Shown here one piece after another: positions 8,624-18,463 of a DNA stretch of 64,000 nucleotides (within the stretch, counting starts at the first letter, position 1; every line of letters begins with the position of its first letter). The stretch comes from Pedobacter puniceum (GTDB lineage Bacteria > Bacteroidota > Bacteroidia > Sphingobacteriales > Sphingobacteriaceae). Below the pieces are notes generated by a model. That model saw only the letters and a list, made by a program, of their open reading frames with translations. It made no database searches and had not been told where the DNA came from. Position numbers and translations under genes: made by a program. The stretch lies in NCBI RefSeq assembly GCF_009674685.1, contig NZ_WKJI01000001.1:1426001-1490000 (forward strand). Reading direction: 5' to 3'.

Positions 8624-11600
8624 TTAAAACCTAGTTGATAAGCCGAAAGTAAAACGCTTAGTAGGCGGAGTTCTTGAATTATCAAGCGCAATACCGAATA
8701 CTCCACGTTGCATGTTTACCTCTGGGTCTTGACCCCTGTAATTGGTTAAAGTGAAGATGTTTTCACCGGTTAAGAATACCCTAACATCAGCCAGTTTAAG
8801 TTTCTTTAACATGTCTTTTCCTAAGCTATAGCTTAAGGTTGCAGTTCTGAAACGTACAAAAGATGCATCTTCTACATATCTGTCTGAACCTAACCAGTTA
8901 TAACCAGATGCAAATAATGCTCTTGGGATATCAGTAACATCTCCTGGATTTCTCCATCTTCTTAATACAGCTGTACTTTGGTTGCTATATCCGGTAAGGT
9001 TAGTGGTAAACATATCGGTTTGGTTAATTACCTCATAACCTATTCTGTAACTAAAGAACATGGATAATCTGATACGATTTTTGTAATTAAAAGACGGCCC
9101 AAAACCTCCGGTAAACTTAGGGTTACTATTACCTAGGTATACAATATCTCTAGAATCTATATTACCATCTTTATTAATGTCTTCATACATTGCATCTCCA
9201 GCTTGGAAAACATAATCAGTTCTTGGATAGTTAAAGCGCATGTAAATAGGCTGACCATCAGGACCAAAAATTTGATTCCCATCAGCATCTCTAGCAATAG
9301 TTGCGTCTTGGTCTTTATATACACCTTTGTATTTGTATCCGTAAAAAGAACCGTAAGGGTTATTTACTCTTAAGAATCGCTTATAACTACCATTTCTATC
9401 AGCAAAACCTTCTTCTGCCGGGAAAAATTCTGATATCTCACGTATAATATTTACGTTTCTGGCAACGTTGAAACCAAAATCTATAGTTAAATTTTTTGAT
9501 TTGTATGGTGTAGCATTAATACCAACTTCCCAACCTTGGTTATCTAATTTACCATAGTTTAAGTCGATATCATTAAAACCAGAAACTGAAGAAATTTGTA
9601 AGTTTTCAAATAATAAATCGGTTGATCTGTTTCTATATAAGTCAACATCAACTTTTAATTTTCTGTTGAACATTTCTAGGTTGAAACCAAGATTGGTACC
9701 CGCAACAGTTTCCCATTTTAAATTGGTAAGCTCTATGTTAGCCGGATAAACACCAGATAAACCTAAGTAGTTAGATTGGAAATTGTTATAGAAATTATAG
9801 AACAAGTAATCTGTTCTTGGTACTCTTCCAGACTCACCGTAACTAGCTCTAATACTTAAATCATCAATAAATTTAAACTTCTGCATAAATTTCTCTGCAG
9901 ACATTCTCCAACGTGTTGATATAGATGGGAAATATCCAAATCTATTATTAGGACCAAATTTTGAGCTACCATCTGCTCTAATACCTACGTTAATGATGTA
10001 TCTATCATCATATTTATATTGTGTACTTAATAAAGTACCAATACTTCTAGATTCTCCGATACTGGTTAATAATCTCAACTCGGTATTTTGAGTTCTTGAT
10101 GGTACAGATGGATCTGTTAATAAAGAAGATGCTGTGTTAGAGGTTAAGGCCTCATGAAAAACGCCTCTATAATCATCTGTTTGAATAGAAAGAATACTTT
10201 GCCACTCGTGTTTATCACCAATAAATGGTTTATAAATAAAGTTAGCTTTAGATTGAACTCTAAACTGATCTAAATCAGAATCTCCTGCTCTGTTTACAAC
10301 AGTTTCTGTATATGGTCTTCCTGTTGCATTTTGAGGTAAAAAGTTATTGATTTTACTGTTATTGATATCAAACATCACAGAAAAATCAGAGAAAAGTACT
10401 TTAGGAATGATATCGTACTTTAAGTTAAAAATAGGTGTTATCCTCTCTCCTCTTTGTCTGTTATAAGCAAACTCTGCCATAGCTACAGGGTTATAAGTAC
10501 CACTGTAAGCCCCTTGAATATTTCTTGCTGGTGAGAAAAAGTTTGGTGTTAAGTTTCCAAATTCATCATACTCATAAATGCTCATGTTTGGCATTTTGGT
10601 ATTGGCAACACTTCTCAATCCGTCTACATTATCACGGTCTCCGTTAACATAATTTCTATCTGTTACAGAGTGTGTATAGGCAATATCAGTTCTAAATCTT
10701 ATTCTATCAGATACGGTATAATCTAAGTTTAAACGGGCAGAAATCCTATCTAAACCTGTGCCTTTAGTTACCCCAATTTGGTCTAAATATCCTACTGAGG
10801 TATAGTATCTGGCTTTCTCGCCACCACCTTGTAGAGATAAAGTATGATCGCCAGATAAACCTGTCTGTGTAATTGCATCTATCCAATCTGTATTATTGCT
10901 ATAGTTTTTATACCAATATACATCACTTGGATCGTACTGAAATTCTTTAACCGTTAAGGTGTTAAGAGGTGTACCATTTCTATTCATCACCATTTCTGGG
11001 ATTAATTGAGAATACTGGTCACCATTTAAAAGCGGAATACCTGTTGGTACTGTTGCCATAGAGCCTCTAAAAGAATAATTAATGGTTGGTTTACCAATAG
11101 CACCTCTTTTGGTGGTAATTAATAAAACCCCGTTTGAAGCTCTTGCACCCCATACAGCAGTTGCGGCAGCATCTTTTAAAATGGTTATAGTTTCTATATC
11201 TGCCGGAGCAATATTTAGCAACTGAGCATAACCATCTTGATCTGCGGTACCAAAATTAAAATCTGATGGTACTGTGGTTTCGTATGGTAAACCGTCTACA
11301 ACGATTAAAGGATCTGCAGTACCGCTGATAGAAGAAGTACCTCTAATTCTGATAGCCATACCAGAACCTGGGTCTCCGGAGTTTGAAGCGATATCCACAC
11401 CCGCTATTCTACCTTGTAAGGCTTCATCAATAGATGTAGATTGCATTTCTTGCAAAGATCTTGCGTTAATAGTAACACTAGAAGTTGTTAAATCACGCTC
11501 ATCAATAGACATTAAACCAGAGTTACCAGATTTTGCTGCACTTACTGTTACACCTTCTAACTCGTTAAAATTTGACTCTAAAGAAAAGTTGATATTTGTT

Positions 11601-11914
11601 CTTCCGTTAACTGCTACTGATTGAGATTTATAACCCAAATAAGATACTGAGATTGTATGTTTTGGGTCTTTCATTTTTAAAGCAAAATTTCCGTTTAAAT
11701 CTGTAACAACGCCCGTAACAGTACGCTTATCTTTATCTTGCTCTACAACAGATGCCCCAATAACTGGCTGCTTATCTGTTCTATCTATTACCCTTCCTCT
11801 TACAATAAACGTAGTAGAAGCGGCTGGACTTTGAGCCATAAGCGCTTGCGTACTAAACACACAAACAATTATTGCTACTGTCCTTAAAAAATAACTATTT
11901 ATTATATTTCTCAT
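8624..11914 (-). CDS. SusC/RagA-type TonB-dependent transporter
   Basis: The protein has 1096 residues with a signal peptide ending near ALMAQ. A carboxypeptidase-regulatory-like domain (FIVRGRVIDRTDKQPVIGAS...DLNGNFAL, about 37-115) precedes the plug, which carries PLIVVDGLPY and TILKDAAATAVWGARASNGVLLITTKRG. The barrel ends in RFTFGLSTRF. The start at 11914 lies 2 bp after the stop of the upstream FAS1 gene, which indicates co-translation. It is the main importer of the first SusCD pair in this operon, fed by the SusD at 7101-8606. The specificity is not readable from sequence. Confidence 0.95.
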   Translation of the reverse strand: MRNIINSYFLRTVAIIVCVFSTQALMAQSPAASTTFIVRGRVIDRTDKQPVIGASVVEQDKDKRTVTGVVTDLNGNFALKMKDPKHTISVSYLGYKSQSVAVNGRTNINFSLESNFNELEGVTVSAAKSGNSGLMSIDERDLTTSSVTINARSLQEMQSTSIDEALQGRIAGVDIASNSGDPGSGMAIRIRGTSSISGTADPLIVVDGLPYETTVPSDFNFGTADQDGYAQLLNIAPADIETITILKDAAATAVWGARASNGVLLITTKRGAIGKPTINYSFRGSMATVPTGIPLLNGDQYSQLIPEMVMNRNGTPLNTLTVKEFQYDPSDVYWYKNYSNNTDWIDAITQTGLSGDHTLSLQGGGEKARYYTSVGYLDQIGVTKGTGLDRISARLNLDYTVSDRIRFRTDIAYTHSVTDRNYVNGDRDNVDGLRSVANTKMPNMSIYEYDEFGNLTPNFFSPARNIQGAYSGTYNPVAMAEFAYNRQRGERITPIFNLKYDIIPKVLFSDFSVMFDINNSKINNFLPQNATGRPYTETVVNRAGDSDLDQFRVQSKANFIYKPFIGDKHEWQSILSIQTDDYRGVFHEALTSNTASSLLTDPSVPSRTQNTELRLLTSIGESRSIGTLLSTQYKYDDRYIINVGIRADGSSKFGPNNRFGYFPSISTRWRMSAEKFMQKFKFIDDLSIRASYGESGRVPRTDYLFYNFYNNFQSNYLGLSGVYPANIELTNLKWETVAGTNLGFNLEMFNRKLKVDVDLYRNRSTDLLFENLQISSVSGFNDIDLNYGKLDNQGWEVGINATPYKSKNLTIDFGFNVARNVNIIREISEFFPAEEGFADRNGSYKRFLRVNNPYGSFYGYKYKGVYKDQDATIARDADGNQIFGPDGQPIYMRFNYPRTDYVFQAGDAMYEDINKDGNIDSRDIVYLGNSNPKFTGGFGPSFNYKNRIRLSMFFSYRIGYEVINQTDMFTTNLTGYSNQSTAVLRRWRNPGDVTDIPRALFASGYNWLGSDRYVEDASFVRFRTATLSYSLGKDMLKKLKLADVRVFLTGENIFTLTNYRGQDPEVNMQRGVFGIALDNSRTPPTKRFTFGLSTRF

Positions 11915-11916
11915 TT

Positions 11917-14139
11917 CTATCTATAATCAAGATAATTATCAACTAAATGAATTAAAGCTCTGTCTGCAAGGTTATTACTTGGCCCATTGATGACCCTTGC
12001 CGTACGGTTGTTGTTTTGACCAGAAAAAGAAAGATTATTTAACTGATTATTGATTCTTACGGTTACAACCTCATCGTTTACGTTTTTGTAAAGGGTTTCT
12101 GTAGAAGTTATATTTTGGTTACCATCTGGTGCTACCGTATTTCTAACCAGAATATGGTATCTGATAAAGGAAGATACTTTTTCTATATCAACACCAGTTG
12201 CAGGCGTTACACTAGCTGGTAATAAGCCTGCTGTAACAGCCGCGGCTATGGCAGCATTATTTGGTACTAATAAAGTATAAGAAGTACCCAACGCTACTCC
12301 GTTAATAACACCTGTGGTACGGTTGTATAATGGAGAGTTATTTAAGTAATCAAAAAATCTTTTAAATTCTGAAGTTGTAGGGGCTGCTAAAGCTGCTAAT
12401 TCTAAACCTATGGCTCTTTCGCTAAACTCTAGTAAATTATCTGTATAATAAACTCTACCGTTTCTAGTATCTTCAAAACCAGTAATGTTTACCACATTAC
12501 CTAAATCTTCATTACCTGCAGCAAATACAGTATTATTATTCCACTTAATGTATTCACCTGGGATATCTCTGTCTCCGGTTCTAATAATTCCAGAACCTGA
12601 TAAGTTATTTAACTCGTTATTAGGTGTAGCAACAATATGATTATATAATATTCTTTGTAATCTTGTTCTTGCCGCCGGACCAGAAACCCTTGCTCCTGTT
12701 GTAGGCGATACATAAACCCACTCGTTTCTGGTACCGTCAAAATCAAATCCTTTTGCTTTTAGAACCTGATCAGACATCATGAATAATGTAAATCTTATTC
12801 TTAAGTTGTTGATGATTCTTTTATACTCTTCGTTAAGAGCTCTTGTCATTAAAGTATAAGCCGGATTCAAATATGGAGCACTGTAAACAGAGTAAAAAGT
12901 ATTAGCTTCTTGTACTTTGTTTGTACCATAGAAAATACCATTACTCAATACTTTTTTATCTACAATATTGGTGTTAGGATTAAATCTGGCTTCTTCTTCT
13001 AAAAGATTGATACTTGCATTAAACTTACTTGGCCATACTGTATTTTGCCACATGTGGGCGTTAATCAAGTCTGTTAAAATATAGGTTGGAAGCGCATCTA
13101 AAGATGAATAATGCTCTAAAACAACATTATTGATAAAATCTTGTAAAACCGCATTGGTAGGTACAAATATGCTATATCCATCTGCCTGTCCATCATTATC
13201 CATAGCTTTAAGGAAGTTCTCATTATTAGGTGAAAATGCTAATGCCGGATTATAAACTTTTATAAAAACATCTTCTGTACTTCCAGTTAAAATTCTGTAT
13301 CTCCTTGTTGCTAGTTCGTTTCTTTGATAGGTTACTAAATATTTATCTAATATAGATTTGAATAGGCTATACTCTGGCTTACTTGCTAAGTATTGATCTA
13401 TACTTGGTAAAGGAACATTTACAGAGGTTACTTCATGTATGATACCGTTTTCGGCAATAATATCGGCTGTTTTAACAGAACCAGCACCTACATTAAAACC
13501 TGTATATGTTTGGTTTGGATAGAAATAATTATAATCTGCAGCTGTTAAGCCCGCAGCGGTCATGTATTTTTCGTGAAAATAGGGAAGATACTTATTGTTG
13601 TTATCACCATCCACATAGTAAGGTGTACCTGTACCACCTACTGTATTATTTCTATTAGAAGAAAACACAACCCTTTCTTGCCCATTAACAATTTCTTTAT
13701 AAAAACCGTCGTAGTAAGCTGTTCTTCTCTTGTAAGCCGCATTTGGCACCCAACCGATATTTGATTGATAATCAGAAATTCTATCAGTTTTAAAAGCATT
13801 AAATACCAAAGCATATTTTACAATTTTCTCTGCCAACTCTTTAGAAACAGCATCTGCATTAGCGATACCATTTTCTTGAAAAAATAGTTGGAAAGCTTCA
13901 TCGTTAGGTGCAAAAATTGTCCAGTAACCTGCTTTGGATAAAATATCTTTGTAAGATGCTTTATCAATAAGTTTGGTAAAACTGGTAAAATTACCTCTAG
14001 CAACTAATTGCTGGTAGATAGGATCTGCTAAGGAATCCGGTCTTCCATAGTACTCGTCAAATTTATCTTTTTGGCAGCCTAACAATATTAAATTGGCGGC
14101 AACAACCAAAAGGATAACACGTTTAATTGATGTTAACAT
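11917..14139 (-). CDS. Multi-FAS1-domain lipoprotein, first gene of the operon
   Basis: The protein has 740 residues with a lipobox at Cys22 (ILLGC). It appears to contain about four FAS1 units. The first (about 38-235) has WTIFAPNDEAF and closes with NGIIHEVTSVNV. The second begins near PSIDQYLASKPEYSLFKSIL and carries YSIFVPTN. The third has FTLFMMSD. The fourth (about 595-740) has YTLLVPNNAAI and closes with ALIHLVDNYL. It lacks the beta-sandwich tail of the other two FAS1 proteins, so it may act as a spacer or adhesin rather than a carbohydrate binder. As first gene it sits behind the 14140-14456 control region, which contains an M1 motif 248 bp upstream of its start. Confidence 0.85.
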   Translation of the reverse strand: MLTSIKRVILLVVAANLILLGCQKDKFDEYYGRPDSLADPIYQQLVARGNFTSFTKLIDKASYKDILSKAGYWTIFAPNDEAFQLFFQENGIANADAVSKELAEKIVKYALVFNAFKTDRISDYQSNIGWVPNAAYKRRTAYYDGFYKEIVNGQERVVFSSNRNNTVGGTGTPYYVDGDNNNKYLPYFHEKYMTAAGLTAADYNYFYPNQTYTGFNVGAGSVKTADIIAENGIIHEVTSVNVPLPSIDQYLASKPEYSLFKSILDKYLVTYQRNELATRRYRILTGSTEDVFIKVYNPALAFSPNNENFLKAMDNDGQADGYSIFVPTNAVLQDFINNVVLEHYSSLDALPTYILTDLINAHMWQNTVWPSKFNASINLLEEEARFNPNTNIVDKKVLSNGIFYGTNKVQEANTFYSVYSAPYLNPAYTLMTRALNEEYKRIINNLRIRFTLFMMSDQVLKAKGFDFDGTRNEWVYVSPTTGARVSGPAARTRLQRILYNHIVATPNNELNNLSGSGIIRTGDRDIPGEYIKWNNNTVFAAGNEDLGNVVNITGFEDTRNGRVYYTDNLLEFSERAIGLELAALAAPTTSEFKRFFDYLNNSPLYNRTTGVINGVALGTSYTLLVPNNAAIAAAVTAGLLPASVTPATGVDIEKVSSFIRYHILVRNTVAPDGNQNITSTETLYKNVNDEVVTVRINNQLNNLSFSGQNNNRTARVINGPSNNLADRALIHLVDNYLDYR

Positions 14140-14456
14140 AATCGGGTATATCTAAAAAAATATAAAGTGGATTCTTGTAAAAAAGAATTATAAAAGGTTT
14201 ACAAACCAATACTTAGTGTATCATACATTAAAATGTTTTAAATAATGTACACTTAAATAAGGCTTACTTTGGCTAAAGTAAAGTTTCATCATGTTTGGCT
14301 TTTTTTAGGTTACTATTTGGTTTTTATAACAGTATCATAGCTACTGCTATTGGTTATCATCTAAGGTAGATGAATAAAAAAACACCCGCAACCTGTAGTA
14401 TCCTGCAAGACAGGCAAACGAATTAAAAAACATGATTATTAGATAAAAATAACCCT
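14140..14456. other. 317-bp intergenic control region without a gene
   Basis: This lies between the start of the FAS1/SusCD operon (14139) and the stop of the CE12 gene (14457). It holds the M1 site at 14387-14406 and a short perfect palindrome at 14357-14373 (7-bp arms TCATCTA/TAGATGA around AGG). I see no protein of plausible length and no strong terminator. The long stretch from M1 to the start codon leaves room for a 5' leader of about 200 nt. Confidence 0.6.
14387..14406 (-). promoter_or_regulatory. M1 direct-repeat operator candidate upstream of the FAS1/SusCD operon
   Basis: The minus strand reads GCAGGATACTACAGGTTGCG: two CAGG units spaced exactly 10 bp apart, then TTGCG. It matches 16 of 20 positions of the site at 18283-18302, and the orientation towards the regulated SusC-containing unit is the same in both. 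Binding by a regulator is inferred. Confidence 0.6.
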
Positions 14457-15770
14457 TTAATTACCGTCTGGCCTAACTAAATCATTCCTCAAGCTTAAAG
14501 GCCAATTCCAGCTATCGGGATGATCTGGTTTGCTAGGATGGTAATTTTTAAAATTCCTGATATACTTCTTTAAGTTTATATCTTGTTTCTTAATTGCTTG
14601 AACAATGATTTTGGCAATCTGAAAAGCACCGTAAGTACTAAAGTGTGTATTATCTGCAATGGCTTGGGTTTGCCCTGGATAAGTATTTGCAGCATAGTGT
14701 ACCAAAGCCTTTTTTGATTGTTCTTCTCCTAATGCTTCGTACAATATTTTTGTTTCTTTATTAAGATCTATCAAAGGGACATTTAAATCTCCAGCTACTT
14801 TTCTGGCTGCGTTAGGAAAATCACCTAAAGTTTCTACCACTTTACCTTCTTTATTAAAAGCCCTCCTACTGGTAGAAGTAACAATAATAGGTATGGCATT
14901 TTTACTTCGGGCACTGTTTACAAATAACTTCAAACGTTCTGTATAAGATTTATAAGCACCATCATCAATACCTTTATCTTTTTGGTCATTATGTCCAAAC
15001 TCTATAAATAGATAATCTCCGGGTTTAATAACACTTAAAACTTTTTCTAAACGTTTTGAGCCTAAAAAACTTCCTAAAGTTAAGCCAGACTCGGCATGGT
15101 TAGCAATAGCAACACCGGGTTTAAAGAAGTAAGGTATCATCTGCCCCCAGGAAGCCCAAGGCTCGGTATCTTGATTAACCACCGTTGAATTTCCTGCCAA
15201 GTAAACAGTTATTTGATCATCAACCGGAGTGATTTCTAAAGCGGCTAAATAGGTTTTACCGTTAAACTCGAGGGTTAATTTATCATCCCAATCTAATTTA
15301 GTAAGCTCTCTTTCTTTTAAAGCTACTTTTTTGTCTGGCGTTATGTTTCTGTCTTTGATGTTTACAATAAAGCTTTCATACTTATATTTCCCTTTCGGGA
15401 TTTTAACATCTTTTAGCATCAGCCTTCTAGACTCTGCTTTTACGGTACTAAGTGCATCACCATGAGGGTTTGCTAAAAGCACTTTTACTTCATAGTTACC
15501 TTCTGGTAAATTTACCGAGAAATAAAAAACTTTGTCTGATGAAACTATATCATAATTACCCTTTTTTACCTCGCTAAAAACAGGCTGAGTTTCTAAATCA
15601 AAACCAAAAACTGATGCTTTGGTATATTCATCGCCTTGTTTAACATTTTTATAGTCTGCACCTAAATCGGCTTTGCCAAAATCAAATTTATAACTAGGTC
15701 TGGCGGCTGGCTGTGCCTGTAAATTCACTGAAATGGCAATAGCTAAAAGTAAAGAACTTAGAATCCTCAT
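14457..15770 (-). CDS. CE12 rhamnogalacturonan acetylesterase-like SGNH hydrolase
   Basis: The protein has 437 residues with a signal peptide (MRILSSLL...NLQAQ). An N-terminal beta-rich domain (about 25-180) opens with YKFDFG, as in other two-domain CE12 proteins. The SGNH catalytic domain follows: block I AGNST with the nucleophile Ser195, block III GHND with Asn261, and block V DNTHFS with Asp373 and His376, so all the key residues are present. The family removes acetyl groups from rhamnogalacturonan and related glycans in the periplasm. The start codon overlaps the stop of the upstream GH95 gene by 4 bp, so translation is probably coupled. Acetyl removal would expose backbone or side chains to the galactosidases and fucosidase nearby. 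Confidence 0.9.
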   Translation of the reverse strand: MRILSSLLLAIAISVNLQAQPAARPSYKFDFGKADLGADYKNVKQGDEYTKASVFGFDLETQPVFSEVKKGNYDIVSSDKVFYFSVNLPEGNYEVKVLLANPHGDALSTVKAESRRLMLKDVKIPKGKYKYESFIVNIKDRNITPDKKVALKERELTKLDWDDKLTLEFNGKTYLAALEITPVDDQITVYLAGNSTVVNQDTEPWASWGQMIPYFFKPGVAIANHAESGLTLGSFLGSKRLEKVLSVIKPGDYLFIEFGHNDQKDKGIDDGAYKSYTERLKLFVNSARSKNAIPIIVTSTSRRAFNKEGKVVETLGDFPNAARKVAGDLNVPLIDLNKETKILYEALGEEQSKKALVHYAANTYPGQTQAIADNTHFSTYGAFQIAKIIVQAIKKQDINLKKYIRNFKNYHPSKPDHPDSWNWPLSLRNDLVRPDGN

Positions 15771-18202
15771 ATTTTTGTTAGGGTGTATAATTGGTTGCTT
15801 TGGGTTTTAAAATTTAGTTGATGATAGGTTTTATTGTTGATGATAATTTGCTTACTAAACTGGCCTGTTTCCTTTAGTTTTAAGGGAACCAAACTTAAAA
15901 CATTGCAATCTTCGCCTTTGCGAGATAATATTTCTGCTTTTACCAATTCCTTTTGTTGCCAAGACATATTGATAACAAAATTTCCTCTGGCCACAAGCCC
16001 TTTTACTTCTCCAACAGGCCAAGCATTTGGTAAGGCAGGCAGTAATTGCACATATTGTAAATGACTTTGCAAAAGCATCTCGGTTATGCCAGAGGTTGCC
16101 CCAAAATTTCCATCTATTTGGAATGGCGGATGTGTATCAAAAAGATTATTAAGGGTTGAGTTTTTTAATAGCTCTTGATAAAGTAAATAAGCATGATCTC
16201 CGTCTAGCAACCTTGCCCAAAAATTTATTTTCCAAGCTTTACTCCATCCTGTCCCACCATCTCCTCTTACATTTAAAGTTTGTTTTGCAGCATCGGCATA
16301 TTTACTTGCTAATAAAGGAGATATTTGCCTACCGGGATGCAATCCAAACAAATGTGAAACATGTCTGTGTTGAGGGTCTTCATCCTCCCAATCGCCGTAC
16401 CACTCCATTAAATTACCCTTTTTACCAATTTGTAATGGATGTAGAAGAGCTTTCTTTTGCTCTAGTCTTTTAATAAGCTCTTCATCAGTCTTTAAAACTT
16501 TTGCAGCATCAATAACATTGGTAAATAAATCCCAAATGATTTGTATATCCATTGCTGATGCAATAGTTACTGCCCCTTTATAACCAGCTGGATGCAGGTA
16601 AACATTTTCTGGTGATGTTGAGGGCGCTGTTACTAACTCTCCTTTATACTCTACCAGCCAATCCTCACAAAAAGCAGCTGCTGTTTTCATTAATGGATAA
16701 GCCACACTTTTTAAGTATTCTTTATCTTTGGTGAACTGATAATGCTCAAATAGATGCTGTGATAACCAGGGGCTACCTAATGACCAGTTGGCCCATTTAG
16801 GGTCGCCACCACCTTCACCTACCGGATTAGTTTGAGCCCATAAATCAGAATTATGGTGTAGCACCCAGCCTTTCATTTTATAATAATTTTGCGCTGTTGC
16901 TGTTCCGTTTTTTGCCATTAAGCCAATATGATTTATTAATGGCTTTGTAAGTTCAGACAGGTTAGTTATTTCTGCAGGCCAATAATTCATTTGCAGATTG
17001 ATATTGGTAGTGTAATTACTGCGCCATGATGGTCTTAATAAATGATTCCAAATTCCCTGCAAATTTGCAGGCGGACTGCCAGCTCTAGAGCTAGAAATTA
17101 ATAGGTATCTACCAAACTGATAATATAAAATCTCTAATCCTATATCTTTCTTTCCGCTTTTATAAAGCGCTAAGCGTTGTTTGGTATCAAAATCAGGCTG
17201 AGATTCTCCTTTTAGTGATAAGGACAACCTATTAAAATAAGATTGATAATCTTGCTGATGCACTTTTAGCAAAGTTTGGTAGCTTTTTTTTGCCACTCTA
17301 TGAATATCATTAGTTACAGCTTGTTTTTCATCTTTACCATCTTTATCTGGGCATTTATCTATCCCGTTAAAAGAGGTTTGTGCTGCTATGATTAGAACTA
17401 CTTCTGTAGCATTTTTAAAAGTAAGTGTACTATCTTTAGAGCTGATTATACCATCGTTTTTTAGGATTTTAACTCGCCACTCAAAACGCATTCCTTTACA
17501 AGCATCATCATCATTAAAAACTATTGGTTTAAGATTTCTGCGTTCATCACTTTCTATTCTTGCTTTACCTTGTAATACCAATTCGTTTTGTTTATTAACA
17601 AAGCTTTTATGTTGTAACAGATGAGAATTAGATACACTAAAATTCAGCATTTTAGCTTTATCACTATGTATACGTAAAACCATCACTTGGTCTGGAAAAG
17701 AAGAAAACATTTCTCTTGTATAGGTAACTCCATCAAGCTGAAAAGTTGTGGTGGCTAGTGCTTTCTCTATATTTAAAGTTCGTTTATAGTTTTTTACTTC
17801 TTTATTTATTTCTTGATGGATGAGTATATCGCCCAAAGGCTGATACATATTGGTATTTGGCCCCTGCATTTTCTTCAATAAAGAAATTGCTTTTGGCACA
17901 CTATCGGCAAACAAAGCTGAACGTACTTGTGCTAAATAAGGAAAAGCGTTGGGGTTAGGATTTAAATCTACCGGACCACCTGTCCAAAGTGTGGCTTCAT
18001 TTAATTGTATCAATTCTTTAGATGGATGCCCAAATATCATAGCTCCTAATCTACCATTACCAATAGGCAGAGCTTCATTCCAATCTTTTGCTGGCTCTTT
18101 ATACCAAAGTTCTAACTTTTCTTTTTCTATAATCTGGGCTTCACTATCACATAAAACAAACAGGATAGCTACCGTTAGCAAATAACGTACAAGATTTTTC
18201 AT
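15767..18202 (-). CDS. GH95 alpha-L-fucosidase or alpha-L-galactosidase
   Basis: I choose the ATG at 18202, giving 811 residues and a clean signal peptide (MKNLVRYLL...DSEAQ). The frame can be extended to a TTG at 18274, but that adds a non-signal leader. The GH95 N-terminal domain is recognisable from LPIGNGRLGAMIFG and LNEATLWTGGP. In the catalytic (alpha/alpha)6 barrel the residues corresponding to AfcA Asn421/Asn423, Glu566 and Asp766 appear as Asn400/Asn402 (TTNINLQMNYW), Glu532 (APSTSPEN) and Asp697 (QIDGNFG). An inverting exo-hydrolase on terminal alpha-1,2-L-fucose is the commonest activity, and some members prefer L-galactose. An M1 site lies 49 bp upstream of the start. Confidence 0.92.
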   Translation of the reverse strand: MKNLVRYLLTVAILFVLCDSEAQIIEKEKLELWYKEPAKDWNEALPIGNGRLGAMIFGHPSKELIQLNEATLWTGGPVDLNPNPNAFPYLAQVRSALFADSVPKAISLLKKMQGPNTNMYQPLGDILIHQEINKEVKNYKRTLNIEKALATTTFQLDGVTYTREMFSSFPDQVMVLRIHSDKAKMLNFSVSNSHLLQHKSFVNKQNELVLQGKARIESDERRNLKPIVFNDDDACKGMRFEWRVKILKNDGIISSKDSTLTFKNATEVVLIIAAQTSFNGIDKCPDKDGKDEKQAVTNDIHRVAKKSYQTLLKVHQQDYQSYFNRLSLSLKGESQPDFDTKQRLALYKSGKKDIGLEILYYQFGRYLLISSSRAGSPPANLQGIWNHLLRPSWRSNYTTNINLQMNYWPAEITNLSELTKPLINHIGLMAKNGTATAQNYYKMKGWVLHHNSDLWAQTNPVGEGGGDPKWANWSLGSPWLSQHLFEHYQFTKDKEYLKSVAYPLMKTAAAFCEDWLVEYKGELVTAPSTSPENVYLHPAGYKGAVTIASAMDIQIIWDLFTNVIDAAKVLKTDEELIKRLEQKKALLHPLQIGKKGNLMEWYGDWEDEDPQHRHVSHLFGLHPGRQISPLLASKYADAAKQTLNVRGDGGTGWSKAWKINFWARLLDGDHAYLLYQELLKNSTLNNLFDTHPPFQIDGNFGATSGITEMLLQSHLQYVQLLPALPNAWPVGEVKGLVARGNFVINMSWQQKELVKAEILSRKGEDCNVLSLVPLKLKETGQFSKQIIINNKTYHQLNFKTQSNQLYTLTKI

Positions 18203-18250
18203 TTGTTGGTTATAATTGGTGTTTGAAAGATAAAAGATAATATTATTTAC

Positions 18251-18270
18251 AGCATCCTGTAGCATCTTGT
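18251..18270 (-). promoter_or_regulatory. M1 direct-repeat operator candidate for the GH95-CE12 unit
   Basis: The minus strand reads ACAAGATGCTACAGGATGCT: a CAAG and a CAGG half-site 10 bp apart followed by ATGCT, the same tail as the site at 29301-29320. It faces the GH95 gene, whose start is 49 bp downstream. A second M1 site on the opposite strand lies only 12 bp away (18283-18302), so this divergent promoter region would have one site per direction. Confidence 0.6.
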
Positions 18271-18282
18271 ACAAAATAAAGT

Positions 18283-18302
18283 TCAGGACACCGCAGGTTG
18301 CG
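18283..18302 (+). promoter_or_regulatory. M1 direct-repeat operator candidate for the plus-strand SusC/SusD unit
   Basis: The plus strand reads TCAGGACACCGCAGGTTGCG: CAGG half-sites spaced 10 bp apart, with the TTGCG tail shared with the 14387-14406 site. It points to the SusC start 162 bp downstream. Confidence 0.6.
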
Positions 18303-18463
18303 CTTCTTTATAGGTATCTATAGTTTAGCAAATATCAATCTAGAAAAACATCATTCATTTTAGCCAATAATACCTTTTAATAATTCTTTACATCTGTATC
18401 TATTCGGCTTGGTTTATTTTTTCTGAATTGATTATAACCTTTTGTTAACCAAATTATTTCACT

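Noticed and set aside
14140-14456. A small RNA or riboswitch in the intergenic region
   Set aside because: Only a short 7-bp palindrome and an M1 motif are visible; no conserved riboswitch core or multi-stem structure could be recognised by eye.
18203-18274. TTG-initiated extension of the GH95 protein
   Set aside because: The extension adds 24 residues before a good signal peptide and overlaps the M1 site at 18251-18270. The ATG at 18202 is a better start.
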